Origin: Flavobacterium sp. IMCC34852
GTDB taxonomy: Bacteria > Bacteroidota > Bacteroidia > Flavobacteriales > Flavobacteriaceae
NCBI RefSeq assembly: GCF_030643905.1
Contig: NZ_CP121446.1
Span: 1,612,001 to 1,676,000 of the forward strand
Length of the DNA stretch: 64,000 bases
Direction: 5' to 3'
The notes below the pieces were generated by a model, which was not told where the DNA came from, made no database searches, and saw only the letters and a program-made list of their open reading frames with translations. The position numbers and the translations under genes are program-made. Shown piece by piece: positions 1 to 7,938 of this stretch; position 1 is the stretch's first letter, and each line of letters opens with the position of its first letter.

Positions 1-812
1 TTAACTTCGGTTTCCGAAACCACGTAATGCGGCATTTCCGGATGCAAAGCATGTGCTTTTTCGAAATCGGCTTTTGAAATAATCGGATTTTTAAAGAAAC
101 TACCGCTATTACCGAGTTCTTTCGGGTCGGGCAATTTGCTCTGGCGAATGGCAATTACGGCGTTGGAAACATCTTTTAAAGTTGGGTTAACCACGTTTTG
201 TTTTTCCAATTCCTTCATGATATCGCCGTAGAAAGTGTTGATTTTGTGGTTGCGTTTGGTGAGTTTAAAAACAACAGAAGTAATGACAAATTGGTCTTTG
301 GCTTCTTGCTTGAAAACACTTTCCCTGTAACCAAAATTACATTCTTCTTTATTGAAAGTTTTGAGATCTTGCGTGGCAATATTTACCGCTTCACACGATA
401 CAAAAGTATCTTTGATTTCAGTACCGTAAGCACCGATATTTTGCACAGGAGTTGTCCCAACATTCCCCGGAATTAAAGACATATTCTCTAATCCACCGAA
501 GTTTTGGTCGATGGTCCAAAGTACAAATTCGTGCCAGTTTTCACCCGCCATGCTTTCTACCCAAACGAAATCGTCATCTTCTTTGAGAATTCTTTTTCCT
601 TTTAAATCAACATGTATGACCAAAGCTTGAATGTCTTGGGTTAACAACATATTGCTTCCGCCGCCTAGTATGAATTTTTTCTCGTTGGTATTTTCTTTTA
701 AAACGGTTTTTAACTCTTCAACTGTGTGAACTGCAATAAATTGCTTGGCTTTGGCTTCAATACCAAAAGTGTTGTATTTTTTTAGGGAGAAATTAGTCTG
801 GATTGGCATCAT
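1..812 (-). CDS. murB: UDP-N-acetylmuramate dehydrogenase MurB (3' end cut by window edge)
   Basis: MurB reduces UDP-GlcNAc-enolpyruvate to UDP-MurNAc with NADPH and FAD in the cytoplasm, the second committed step of peptidoglycan synthesis. About 270 codons are visible. Family motifs seen are NTFGI near residue 14, the FAD-binding LGGGSN near 46-51, PGNVGTTPVQNIGAYG near 110-130 and the catalytic-serine region GNSGSFFKNP near 230. Two adjacent ATGs (807-812) can start it. It follows asnB after 42 bp on the same strand and is probably the last visible gene of the recF-to-murB run. The stop codon lies outside the window. Confidence 0.95.
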   Translation of the reverse strand, partial: MMPIQTNFSLKKYNTFGIEAKAKQFIAVHTVEELKTVLKENTNEKKFILGGGSNMLLTQDIQALVIHVDLKGKRILKEDDDFVWVESMAGENWHEFVLWTIDQNFGGLENMSLIPGNVGTTPVQNIGAYGTEIKDTFVSCEAVNIATQDLKTFNKEECNFGYRESVFKQEAKDQFVITSVVFKLTKRNHKINTFYGDIMKELEKQNVVNPTLKDVSNAVIAIRQSKLPDPKELGNSGSFFKNPIISKADFEKAHALHPEMPHYVVSETEV

Positions 813-854
813 TTAAATCGGCTTATTGGTTTACAAAAGTAAACAATCCATCAT

Positions 855-2702
855 TTAAACGAATTTCTTTTGGTAGTTTTTTTGCCAAACATGGAACATG
901 AAAAGTGGCATGATGTAAGGAATAATTTTGGTATTGCCTTTTTGGATTTCGCTTACAATTTTTAGTCCGTTGAGGTTTTCCATAAAAGGCATTTCAAACA
1001 TTTCACTTTGGGCAAAACTATTGAGTTCTTCTTTGAAAATAGGGTAGTCTGTCAAATATTTTCCCCAAGGTGCGCTCAAACCAATCTTTCTGAAATCGAT
1101 GATTTCTTTCGGTAATTTGTCTTCCATCGTCGATTTGAGGATGAACTTTCCTTTTTTGCCGGTAAACATCCATTTGCTGTCTAAGGTTCCCAAACCGGCA
1201 ACCAATCTTTGGTCTAAAAATGGCTCGCGGCATTCGATTGAAGTTCCCATGGTACAACGGTCGTTTCGGTCTAATAATGAGCATAAGTAGGTATGCTGGT
1301 CAAAATATAACGCTTGGCGTTGTAAATCTTTCGGATATAATTCTTGTGCTTCTTTTAAAATTTGATGACGATAATCATTCTCAGGTTTTTTCTTGTTGCC
1401 GTAAAACGAATTAATATCATTCGGATAAACATTGGAACCATTAAAAATCACCAAATCTGCATCGCTGTTGATTTTGGAATATCGAAACAATTTATCGTAA
1501 CGAGGTCTTTTATTAAAGGTTTCAAACTTCGAAATTTGTGAAATAACTTTCAATAAAGAAGGATTTTTCAAGGCTTTATAACGAACATAGCCGCCCATCA
1601 ATTCATCAGCACCTTCACCGGAAAGCAACACTTTTACTTTTGGCTTGGCCAATTTTGCGATAGCCAACAAATGTGGTTCGTTGAGGTGCATTATCGGCTC
1701 ATCTTGAAAATAAGAAGTCTCTATCAAATTTTGGTATAGATTTTCATTTTCTAATTTGGTATGATTCAACTGATAATGATATTCCTCAGTGATTCTTTTG
1801 GCCAAATGATACTCATTATGCTCTTCTTCCGAGAAACTGATATTGAAAGTCTCAATGTTTTTAAAATTCTGATGGTACAATGCTGATAAAATCGAGCAAG
1901 AATCTAATCCGCCACTGAGTAAAACCCCAACGGGGACATCACTAACCATACGGAGTTTGACCGAATCAAAGAACATTTCTTCAAACCATTTTTTCGGATT
2001 GATGATCGGGCTGTGGTTTTGGATTTGCTCTTTCAAATTCCACCATCTCACGGTATTGCTTTTTCCGTTTTCGTCAATCACCATATAATGACCGGGAAGC
2101 AATTTTTTGACATGATTGAACAATGTATTTTCGCCTGCCACAAAACGATTGAAAATGTATTCTTCCATACCGTTTTCCGAAATTTCAAGTGGTACTCCGG
2201 CAGTAAAAAGGGCTTTCTGTTCAGAAGCAAAAAATAAAGTATTTTGGTGAAAAGTGTAATACAAAGGTTTGACACCCATTCTGTCGCGACAGAGCGTGAG
2301 TTTCTTTTTCAAAGTGTCCCAAATCGCAAAGGCAAACATACCGTTTAAACGTTCGAGCATTTCCATGCCGTACAATTCATAGAGCTTAAGTAAAACTTCG
2401 GTATCAGAACCCGATTTTAAAGTAATTCCCTTGCTTTTTAATTCGGGATAAAAAGATTGGTAATTGTAAATTTCCCCATTAAAAACGATGATGTATCGGC
2501 CGTTGTCGGAAATAAAAGGTTGATGTCCGGCCGCGGAAGTATCAATGATAGAAAGTCTTCTGTGACCTAAGCCAATATTGTTATGAAGGTAAATACCTTT
2601 ATCATCCGGACCACGATGCTCCAGAATATCACGCATTTTCACCAATTGATTTTGGTCAACCGGTTTGTGATCTAAATGTAAAATTCCGTTAATGCCACAC
2701 AT
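855..2702 (-). CDS. asnB: asparagine synthase (glutamine-hydrolysing)
   Basis: This makes asparagine from aspartate, ATP and glutamine in the cytoplasm. The class II glutaminase domain comes first, with nucleophile Cys2 after Met removal, GHRRLSIID at 46-54 and NGEIYN at 75-80. The synthetase domain follows with the PP-loop SGGLDS at 263-268. The 615-residue length is normal for AsnB. Only 4 bp separate it from the upstream glycosyltransferase, so the two are cotranscribed. That pairing recalls polysaccharide loci, where AsnB-like enzymes amidate sugars or peptides, so amidotransfer to a surface-glycan substrate is an alternative to housekeeping asparagine synthesis. Confidence 0.93.
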   Translation of the reverse strand: MCGINGILHLDHKPVDQNQLVKMRDILEHRGPDDKGIYLHNNIGLGHRRLSIIDTSAAGHQPFISDNGRYIIVFNGEIYNYQSFYPELKSKGITLKSGSDTEVLLKLYELYGMEMLERLNGMFAFAIWDTLKKKLTLCRDRMGVKPLYYTFHQNTLFFASEQKALFTAGVPLEISENGMEEYIFNRFVAGENTLFNHVKKLLPGHYMVIDENGKSNTVRWWNLKEQIQNHSPIINPKKWFEEMFFDSVKLRMVSDVPVGVLLSGGLDSCSILSALYHQNFKNIETFNISFSEEEHNEYHLAKRITEEYHYQLNHTKLENENLYQNLIETSYFQDEPIMHLNEPHLLAIAKLAKPKVKVLLSGEGADELMGGYVRYKALKNPSLLKVISQISKFETFNKRPRYDKLFRYSKINSDADLVIFNGSNVYPNDINSFYGNKKKPENDYRHQILKEAQELYPKDLQRQALYFDQHTYLCSLLDRNDRCTMGTSIECREPFLDQRLVAGLGTLDSKWMFTGKKGKFILKSTMEDKLPKEIIDFRKIGLSAPWGKYLTDYPIFKEELNSFAQSEMFEMPFMENLNGLKIVSEIQKGNTKIIPYIMPLFMFHVWQKNYQKKFV

Positions 2703-2706
2703 AAAA

Positions 2707-3774
2707 TTATACGGCAGCTGATTTAGCTGAGATCAAATCGTGGTACTTAAAAGCTATTTTTTTCATGTTGGTTTCATAGTTGGCATTTTCTTCAACAAAC
2801 TTTCTATTGGCTAAGACTGCCTTTTGGGTAAGTTCATTATTTGCAAATGCCCACTGTAATTCTTCGGCTAATTTAGTTGCATTTTCGGTAGCTACAAGTA
2901 TTCCGTTCACTTTTTGTTGTATCCAATGACGATTGCCGGGTAAATCACTTACAATTGGAAAACAACCACAAGCCATAGCTTCAAAAAGGGAAGCGGAAAC
3001 ACCTTCAGTCGTAGGCATGCTTATGTAGAAATTGGATTTTTGCAAGTAAGCCGGAATCTCTTGATTTTCAATTCTTCCAGTAAAAAAAACTTCTTTTTCG
3101 ATATTGAATTCTTTGGCCAGAACCTTTAATTTTTTCAATTCAATTCCGTCACCAATGATAGTGAGATTAAAAGGGATGTTTTTTTGTTTGAGGATGGCAA
3201 ATGATTTTAAAATCAAATCGTGTTGGTACTCGGGATGCAACGAACGCGTCACTATGGCATTGATTATTTCACGGTTTTCGGTATTGTTGAATTTAAAAAA
3301 TTCCAGGTTAATTCCTTTGGGTAAAATCATCACCTTTTTCATGTCGACACCACTTTCCTGCATGTGATTGGCCATAACATTTCCCCAAGCGTGAATCAAA
3401 TCGGCTTTTTTGTAAGCATATTTTTGAATGATTTTTTTAAACGGATAAGAAGGCGAATTTATGGGCCACAAATCGGTAAGGCCTTGTTGGGCAATAGCTA
3501 TCGGTCTAATGCCTGATAATGCTGCTAAATAACCATAACTGGTGGTTCGTTCGGCAATAACCATATCAGCATTGAATTTTTTGACGATACTTTTAATAGT
3601 TAAAAACGCTTTGGTCAATTCCAGTATTCTTATAAACCTGTAAAATCCGTGATTTTTGGTTTGCAGTTCCCAGGTTACAATTTCGAAGTCGCCAAAATCC
3701 TTGAGACCATTCATCCAAGTTATCGCATCAGCGCGGTAAGTTTCTCCCAAAAAAAGTATTCTTTTTTTTGCCAT
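2707..3774 (-). CDS. glycosyltransferase family 4 protein
   Basis: A cytoplasmic or membrane-associated GT-B-fold transferase that moves a sugar from a nucleotide-sugar donor to an unknown acceptor. The C-terminal half carries the GT4 signature: LPKGINLEFF near 151-160, TIIGDG near 205-210, TGRI near 232, and the donor-binding E-x7-E (Glu257 and Glu265 in the segment TEGVSASLFEAMACG). The length of 355 residues is usual. It lies between DUF2461 (4-bp gap) and asnB (4-bp gap). Substrate cannot be read from sequence; a surface or exopolysaccharide role is inferred from the family and the asnB neighbour. Confidence 0.88.
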   Translation of the reverse strand: MAKKRILFLGETYRADAITWMNGLKDFGDFEIVTWELQTKNHGFYRFIRILELTKAFLTIKSIVKKFNADMVIAERTTSYGYLAALSGIRPIAIAQQGLTDLWPINSPSYPFKKIIQKYAYKKADLIHAWGNVMANHMQESGVDMKKVMILPKGINLEFFKFNNTENREIINAIVTRSLHPEYQHDLILKSFAILKQKNIPFNLTIIGDGIELKKLKVLAKEFNIEKEVFFTGRIENQEIPAYLQKSNFYISMPTTEGVSASLFEAMACGCFPIVSDLPGNRHWIQQKVNGILVATENATKLAEELQWAFANNELTQKAVLANRKFVEENANYETNMKKIAFKYHDLISAKSAAV

Positions 3775-3778
3775 TGAT

Positions 3779-4453
3779 TTAGTCTTCGGTTTCCAAAGCT
3801 CTGTTTAAAAAGTCATTTAAAGGTTTTAATGCTATGAGTTTTTGAGCCACAATTTTACTGAAATTTTTGTCGGTAAAAAGGGCATCGTCAATTTTGGTCG
3901 AAGCCGTAAAACTTTTCAGTTTCAGAAATTCAATAGCCGGATGATTCGGGTCGAAATCTTTGGGCGCTTTTTTTAAAGTATTGCTTTCGTCACGGGTCAT
4001 TTCTTTGAACTCTTTCTTGAAGTTTTTATCATTGACAATTTTGTCTAAATCCTCATGAAAAAAGGCGATTTCTTTGCGAATTCGTTTTAACTCATCCGGT
4101 TCCGGACACCATACACCGCCGGCGATAAAGGAATTTCCTTTTTCAAAATGGACATAATAACCCGGACTGTTTTTTCGGAATTTATTTTGGGTAAACCAAA
4201 CGCCCATATTGGTTTTATAAGGCGATTTGTCTTTGGAAAAACGAATATCGCGATTGATGCGAAAAGTACAGTTTTTAACTTCCAATGGTTCCAAGGTTTT
4301 GTCCAATGGTTTCATTTCTGCCAAAAGCGAGGCAATAAAATTGTGGTAGTCTTTCTTGTAGTTTTCATACCTTTTTTTATTGGCATGCATCCAATCGGTA
4401 TTGTTATTGGCGATTAAATCCTCCAGGAAAACTAAGGCTTCTTTGGTTATCAT
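3779..4453 (-). CDS. DUF2461 / TIGR02453 family protein
   Basis: A protein of unknown function, 224 residues, the usual length of the DUF2461 family, which is widespread in Bacteroidota. Recognisable blocks are the N-terminal FLEDLIANNNTDWMHANK, the segment NRDIRFSKDKSPYKTNMG near 68-85 and the central GYYVHFE and GVWCPEPDEL motifs. No signal peptide or membrane segment is visible, so it is probably cytoplasmic. It nearly abuts the lipoprotein gene upstream (1-bp gap) and the glycosyltransferase downstream (4-bp gap), so it belongs to the same transcription unit. No enzymatic function can be assigned. Confidence 0.85.
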   Translation of the reverse strand: MITKEALVFLEDLIANNNTDWMHANKKRYENYKKDYHNFIASLLAEMKPLDKTLEPLEVKNCTFRINRDIRFSKDKSPYKTNMGVWFTQNKFRKNSPGYYVHFEKGNSFIAGGVWCPEPDELKRIRKEIAFFHEDLDKIVNDKNFKKEFKEMTRDESNTLKKAPKDFDPNHPAIEFLKLKSFTASTKIDDALFTDKNFSKIVAQKLIALKPLNDFLNRALETED

Positions 4454-4454
4454 A

Positions 4455-5162
4455 CTACAAGTGTTTTCTGAGTTCTTCTTCGGTGATATAACCTAAATTA
4501 CGCCAAACTTCTTTTCCGTTTTCATATACAATTATGGTTGGCAAGCCGTCAATTTTCATTCCTTCTACCAAAGCTTTGTTTTCATCAGCATCTAATCTGA
4601 CAATTTTTATTTGGTCTTTGAGTTCTTCTTGTAATTTCAACACGTAAGGTTTCATTTTTTGGCACGGACCACACCAAACCGCTGTGAAATTAATCAGTAC
4701 TTTTTTGTCGGAAGTAATTAGTTTTTGAAAGTCATCGGAAGTCATTCCGGTTTTCACATTCTGAGTGTTTTGTGAAGTTTTAGGGAGGTTGTTGGCCGAC
4801 CATTTCATGATGCCGCCATCTAAATTATAGATTTCTTTGAAACCCATTTCCGCTAATTTATCAGCCGCTTGCGCACTTCTTCCGCCTACTTTACAATACA
4901 CAAAAACAGGTTTGGTTTTATCGTATTGCGCAGCTTTTGTAGCAAAATCAGCACTGTTTATATTGACATTATCGGCGTTTTCAAGGTGTTCAACTTCATA
5001 CTCTTGAGGTGTTCTTACATCCAATAACTGAGGTTTCTCGGTTGTTTTAAGCTTTTCAGCGTAAGTTTTCGGATCTAATGTTTGAATGTTTTTTGCAGTT
5101 TGCCCTTGACAACTTAAGAAGAGGCAACTCAACAATAGCAACAAAAATAATTTGGATTTCAT
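4455..5162 (-). CDS. lipoprotein with fused rhodanese and thioredoxin domains
   Basis: Counting from the ATG at 5162, a lipoprotein signal ends in LFLSC (lipid-anchored Cys18). A rhodanese domain spans about 30-130 with active Cys90 in CKVGGR. A thioredoxin domain spans about 140-235 with the WCGPC redox pair (Cys164, Cys167). The protein should sit in the cell envelope and could couple sulfane-sulfur transfer to dithiol exchange; that coupling is inferred from the fusion. The ATG at 5162 is preferred over the in-frame TTG at 5171, because it directly precedes the basic MKSK start of the signal. It lies between recF and DUF2461 in the same run of minus-strand genes. Confidence 0.88.
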   Translation of the reverse strand: MKSKLFLLLLLSCLFLSCQGQTAKNIQTLDPKTYAEKLKTTEKPQLLDVRTPQEYEVEHLENADNVNINSADFATKAAQYDKTKPVFVYCKVGGRSAQAADKLAEMGFKEIYNLDGGIMKWSANNLPKTSQNTQNVKTGMTSDDFQKLITSDKKVLINFTAVWCGPCQKMKPYVLKLQEELKDQIKIVRLDADENKALVEGMKIDGLPTIIVYENGKEVWRNLGYITEEELRKHL

Positions 5163-5202
5163 ATTCTGCAATTTTTCAGCTAAATTACAAAATAGAACAA
5201 CA

Positions 5203-6282
5203 CTACAAATTAAATATTTTATAACTCTGATGGGTCGTTTTTACAATGTTTTCTGTCCGTTCCGGATGGGTATCAGAAATGAATAATTGTCCGAATTCTT
5301 CGTTGTTGACCATTGCGATAATCTTGCTCACGCGAAATTCATCCAGTTTGTCAAAGATGTCATCAAAGAGCAAAATGGGTTTTTCACCGCTTTGTTTTTT
5401 GACAAAATCAAATTGGGCCAATTTCAAAGAGATTAGAAATGATTTTTGTTGGCCTTGAGAACCGAACTTTTTAATAGGATAATGATCTATTTCAAAAGAC
5501 AAATCGTCTTTGTGTACTCCAACCGATGTGTATTGTAAAGCCCTGTCTTTGCTGAGGTTTTCTTCCAGTAAAGTCAAGGTGTCTTTTTCAAATAAATCAC
5601 TTTGGTAAACCAATTGTACGGTTTCGGCAGAATTTGTAATTTCCTGATGGTATTGATTGAAAATCGGAATAAACTCGGTTAAGAAATTTTGTCTTTTTTC
5701 GAAAATGGCCTTGCCTAAATTGTCCAACTGCTCATTATATATGCTTAAGGTATCTTTTTCAAAAACGTGATTTAAAGCGAAGTATTTCAACAAAGCATTG
5801 CGCTGGCTGATGATTTTTTGGTATTGGATGAGTTGTTGTAAATAAGCATTGTCCAGTTGAGAAATCACACTGTCCATAAACTTTCTGCGTGTTTCACTGC
5901 CTTCGATGATTAAATCTCTGTCGGCCGGAGAAATGATGACCAAAGGAATAAAACCTATATGGTCAGAGAATTTTTCGTAGAGTTTGCTGTTGCGTTTCAG
6001 GATTTTCTTTTGGCCTTTTTTGAGGCTGCAGAGAATTTGTTCAGAGCGGTCATTTTTATCAAATTCGCCATCTACAACAAAAAACTCTTCCCCGTGTTTG
6101 ATGTTTTGTACCGCTAACGGATTGAAATAGCTTTTGCCATTGGCCAAATGATAAATGGCATCCAGGATGTTGGTTTTTCCAATGCCGTTTTTACCCACGA
6201 AACAATTGATTTTGGCATCAAATTCGAAGGTAGCGTCTGAAAAATTCTTGTAATTAAGTACTGAAATTCGCTTTAAAAACAA
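5203..6282 (-). CDS. recF: DNA replication/repair protein RecF
   Basis: RecF is an SMC-like ATPase that loads RecA at single-strand gaps together with RecO and RecR. Visible are Walker A GKNGIGKT at 30-37, the ABC signature region GSQGQQKS near 270 and Walker [13 protein letters not shown] near 300-312. The length of 359 residues is standard. The reading frame begins with TTG at 6280-6282 (residues [16 protein letters not shown]); no in-frame ATG lies just upstream and the family starts at this point, so a TTG start is the best call. It is the first gene of a minus-strand run and is divergent from the TPR gene at 6440. Confidence 0.93.
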   Translation of the reverse strand: MFLKRISVLNYKNFSDATFEFDAKINCFVGKNGIGKTNILDAIYHLANGKSYFNPLAVQNIKHGEEFFVVDGEFDKNDRSEQILCSLKKGQKKILKRNSKLYEKFSDHIGFIPLVIISPADRDLIIEGSETRRKFMDSVISQLDNAYLQQLIQYQKIISQRNALLKYFALNHVFEKDTLSIYNEQLDNLGKAIFEKRQNFLTEFIPIFNQYHQEITNSAETVQLVYQSDLFEKDTLTLLEENLSKDRALQYTSVGVHKDDLSFEIDHYPIKKFGSQGQQKSFLISLKLAQFDFVKKQSGEKPILLFDDIFDKLDEFRVSKIIAMVNNEEFGQLFISDTHPERTENIVKTTHQSYKIFNL

Positions 6283-6385
6283 TTTGGTTTTTGTTTAAAA
6301 TTAAGGCCTAAGCTAAAGAGGTGCAAATTATTCAAAATTATCGAGAAAAATAATTTCAGTCGGATTAAATATTAAATCAATTTTT

Positions 6386-6418
6386 TTTGTGTCGGTTTGA
6401 ATAAAAATTTTATTTTTG
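6386..6418 (+). promoter_or_regulatory. promoter of the TPR membrane protein gene
   Basis: A Bacteroidota-type promoter: -33 TTTG at 6386-6389, 21 bp, then -7 TATTTTTG at 6411-6418. The start codon follows at 6440, giving a leader of roughly 15 nt. Confidence 0.7.
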
Positions 6419-6439
6419 CGCACACTAAATTAAAAATAG

Positions 6440-7225
6440 ATGGCAACTTTTAACAAAAGAGGATATAAAGCACCAAAAGAAAAAGCGGAAAAATTAGACA
6501 ACAATTTTATCGAAGACGTAAATGTTGATGAGAAAGACAGTGCCACTGCAAAGGCATTTGATACTTTAGATCAATCAGCTTCCAGAGCGGAAGATTTTAT
6601 CGCCAAAAACCAGAAGTTTATTTTGGGTTTCCTTGGAGCAGTAGTTGTAGCGGTTGTAGGTTATTTTGCTTATGAGAAGTTCATTGCGGAACCTAACCAA
6701 CAAACAGCAGCGGATGAATTATTCGTAGCCCAACAAAACTTCCAAAAAGCCGTTGACGGTGATGTTAAAGCGGATTCGTTATTCAATTTAGTCTTAAACG
6801 GTTCCGAAGGTAAATTTGGTGTGATCAGAATTGCGGAAGAATATTCAGGAACAGCTGCCGGAAATTTAGCTAACTATTACGCAGGAATCGCCTACTTAAA
6901 CACCGGTAAATATGCTGAAGCTATTAGCAGTTTAGAGAAATTCTCTTCAGATGATATCATGTTAAGCACTTTGGCAAAAGGAGCCATCGGTGATGCTTAT
7001 GCACAACAAAACAAACAAAAAGAAGCTTTGGAATTCTATTTGAAAGCGGCTGATGCCAATCAAAATGATTTCACAAGACCAAGATATTTATTGAAAGCAG
7101 GAAAAACAGCTTTGGCTTTAGGGAACAAAGCAGACGCTTTAAAATATTTCAACGAAATCAAAGAAAATTTTGATGCAACTCCGGAAGGACAACAAATTGA
7201 TGGTTTGATAGGTTTAGCACAATAA
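6440..7225 (+). CDS. membrane-anchored tetratricopeptide repeat protein (YfgM-like)
   Basis: 261 residues: a charged cytoplasmic N-terminus (about 1-58), one hydrophobic transmembrane helix (about 60-79, FILGFLGAVVVAVVGYFAYE), then TPR-like helical pairs near 140-240 (GNLANYYAGIAYLNTGKYAEA, then AKGAIGDAYAQQNKQKEAL). This layout matches the YfgM/TPR_21 group, where the TPR part acts as a periplasmic scaffold or chaperone. That role is inferred from family resemblance only. It has its own promoter and a strong terminator at 7246-7280, so it is probably monocistronic. Confidence 0.85.
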   Translation: MATFNKRGYKAPKEKAEKLDNNFIEDVNVDEKDSATAKAFDTLDQSASRAEDFIAKNQKFILGFLGAVVVAVVGYFAYEKFIAEPNQQTAADELFVAQQNFQKAVDGDVKADSLFNLVLNGSEGKFGVIRIAEEYSGTAAGNLANYYAGIAYLNTGKYAEAISSLEKFSSDDIMLSTLAKGAIGDAYAQQNKQKEALEFYLKAADANQNDFTRPRYLLKAGKTALALGNKADALKYFNEIKENFDATPEGQQIDGLIGLAQ

Positions 7226-7245
7226 ATCAAAAAATAATATTTTAT

Positions 7246-7280
7246 AAAAGGATTAAGGATGCTATCTTTAATCCTTTTTT
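7246..7280 (+). terminator. rho-independent terminator after the TPR gene
   Basis: Inverted repeat AAAAGGATTAA / TTAATCCTTTT followed by a T run, placed 20 bp after the stop codon. Confidence 0.85.
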
Positions 7281-7298
7281 ATTTTAATCCATAAAAAT

Positions 7299-7790
7299 AT
7301 GGCAACAGCGAATAAGAATTTGTCCAATTATGATAAAAGTACACTTCCCAATGCCAAGGACTTTCGGTTTGGGATTGTGGTTTCAGAATGGAATGATCAC
7401 ATTACAAATGGTTTGTATAACGGGGCTGAAGCGGCATTATTAGATTGTGGCGCTTTACCCGAAAATATTATCAGTTGGAATGTACCCGGAAGTTTTGAAT
7501 TGGTTTACGGCGCACAGAGAATGATTGTTACCCAAGAGGTCGATGTTGTGATTGCCATCGGGTGTGTAATTAAAGGGGAAACCATGCATTTCGAATTTGT
7601 CTGCGAAGGCGTAACCCAAGGCATCAAAGATTTGAATGTACAAACCGATGTACCGGTTATTTTTTGTTTATTGACTGATAACAACGAACAACAGTCAATT
7701 GACCGTAGTGGTGGCATTCACGGTAACAAAGGAACCGAAGCGGCAATTGCAGCGATAAAAATGGCTGACTTGAGAAGAAAAACAATGTAA
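7299..7790 (+). CDS. ribH: 6,7-dimethyl-8-ribityllumazine synthase
   Basis: RibH condenses 5-amino-6-ribitylaminouracil with 3,4-dihydroxy-2-butanone 4-phosphate, the penultimate step of riboflavin synthesis. Visible are VSEWN near 28-32, the substrate-binding PGSFEL near 63-68, and GCVIKGETMHFEF at 88-100 with the catalytic His97. The length of 163 residues is normal. No other riboflavin gene is nearby. It sits between two terminators and appears to be transcribed alone. Confidence 0.96.
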   Translation: MATANKNLSNYDKSTLPNAKDFRFGIVVSEWNDHITNGLYNGAEAALLDCGALPENIISWNVPGSFELVYGAQRMIVTQEVDVVIAIGCVIKGETMHFEFVCEGVTQGIKDLNVQTDVPVIFCLLTDNNEQQSIDRSGGIHGNKGTEAAIAAIKMADLRRKTM

Positions 7791-7816
7791 TATATTTCAT
7801 TGTCAATATATAATAG

Positions 7817-7850
7817 AAGCCTATTCCGTTGTGAATAGGTTTTTTATTTT
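7817..7850 (+). terminator. rho-independent terminator after ribH
   Basis: Hairpin AAGCCTATTC / GAATAGGTTT with a CGTTGT loop and a following T run, 27 bp after the ribH stop. Confidence 0.85.
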
Positions 7851-7888
7851 TAGCCAATTATTAACTAAAAATCCCCGTACTTTTTCCT

Positions 7889-7896
7889 TAAATTTG
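7889..7896 (+). promoter_or_regulatory. putative -7 element of mutL
   Basis: TAAATTTG matches the TAnnTTTG consensus about 42 bp before the mutL ATG. No clear TTG lies at the -33 position, so the call is tentative. Confidence 0.45.
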
Positions 7897-7938
7897 CTAA
7901 CTTCGGTTTCCCTACTGAATACTAATTACTGATAACGA

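Noticed and set aside
198..476. 92-codon plus-strand ORF inside murB
   Set aside because: It is the antisense shadow of conserved murB sequence.
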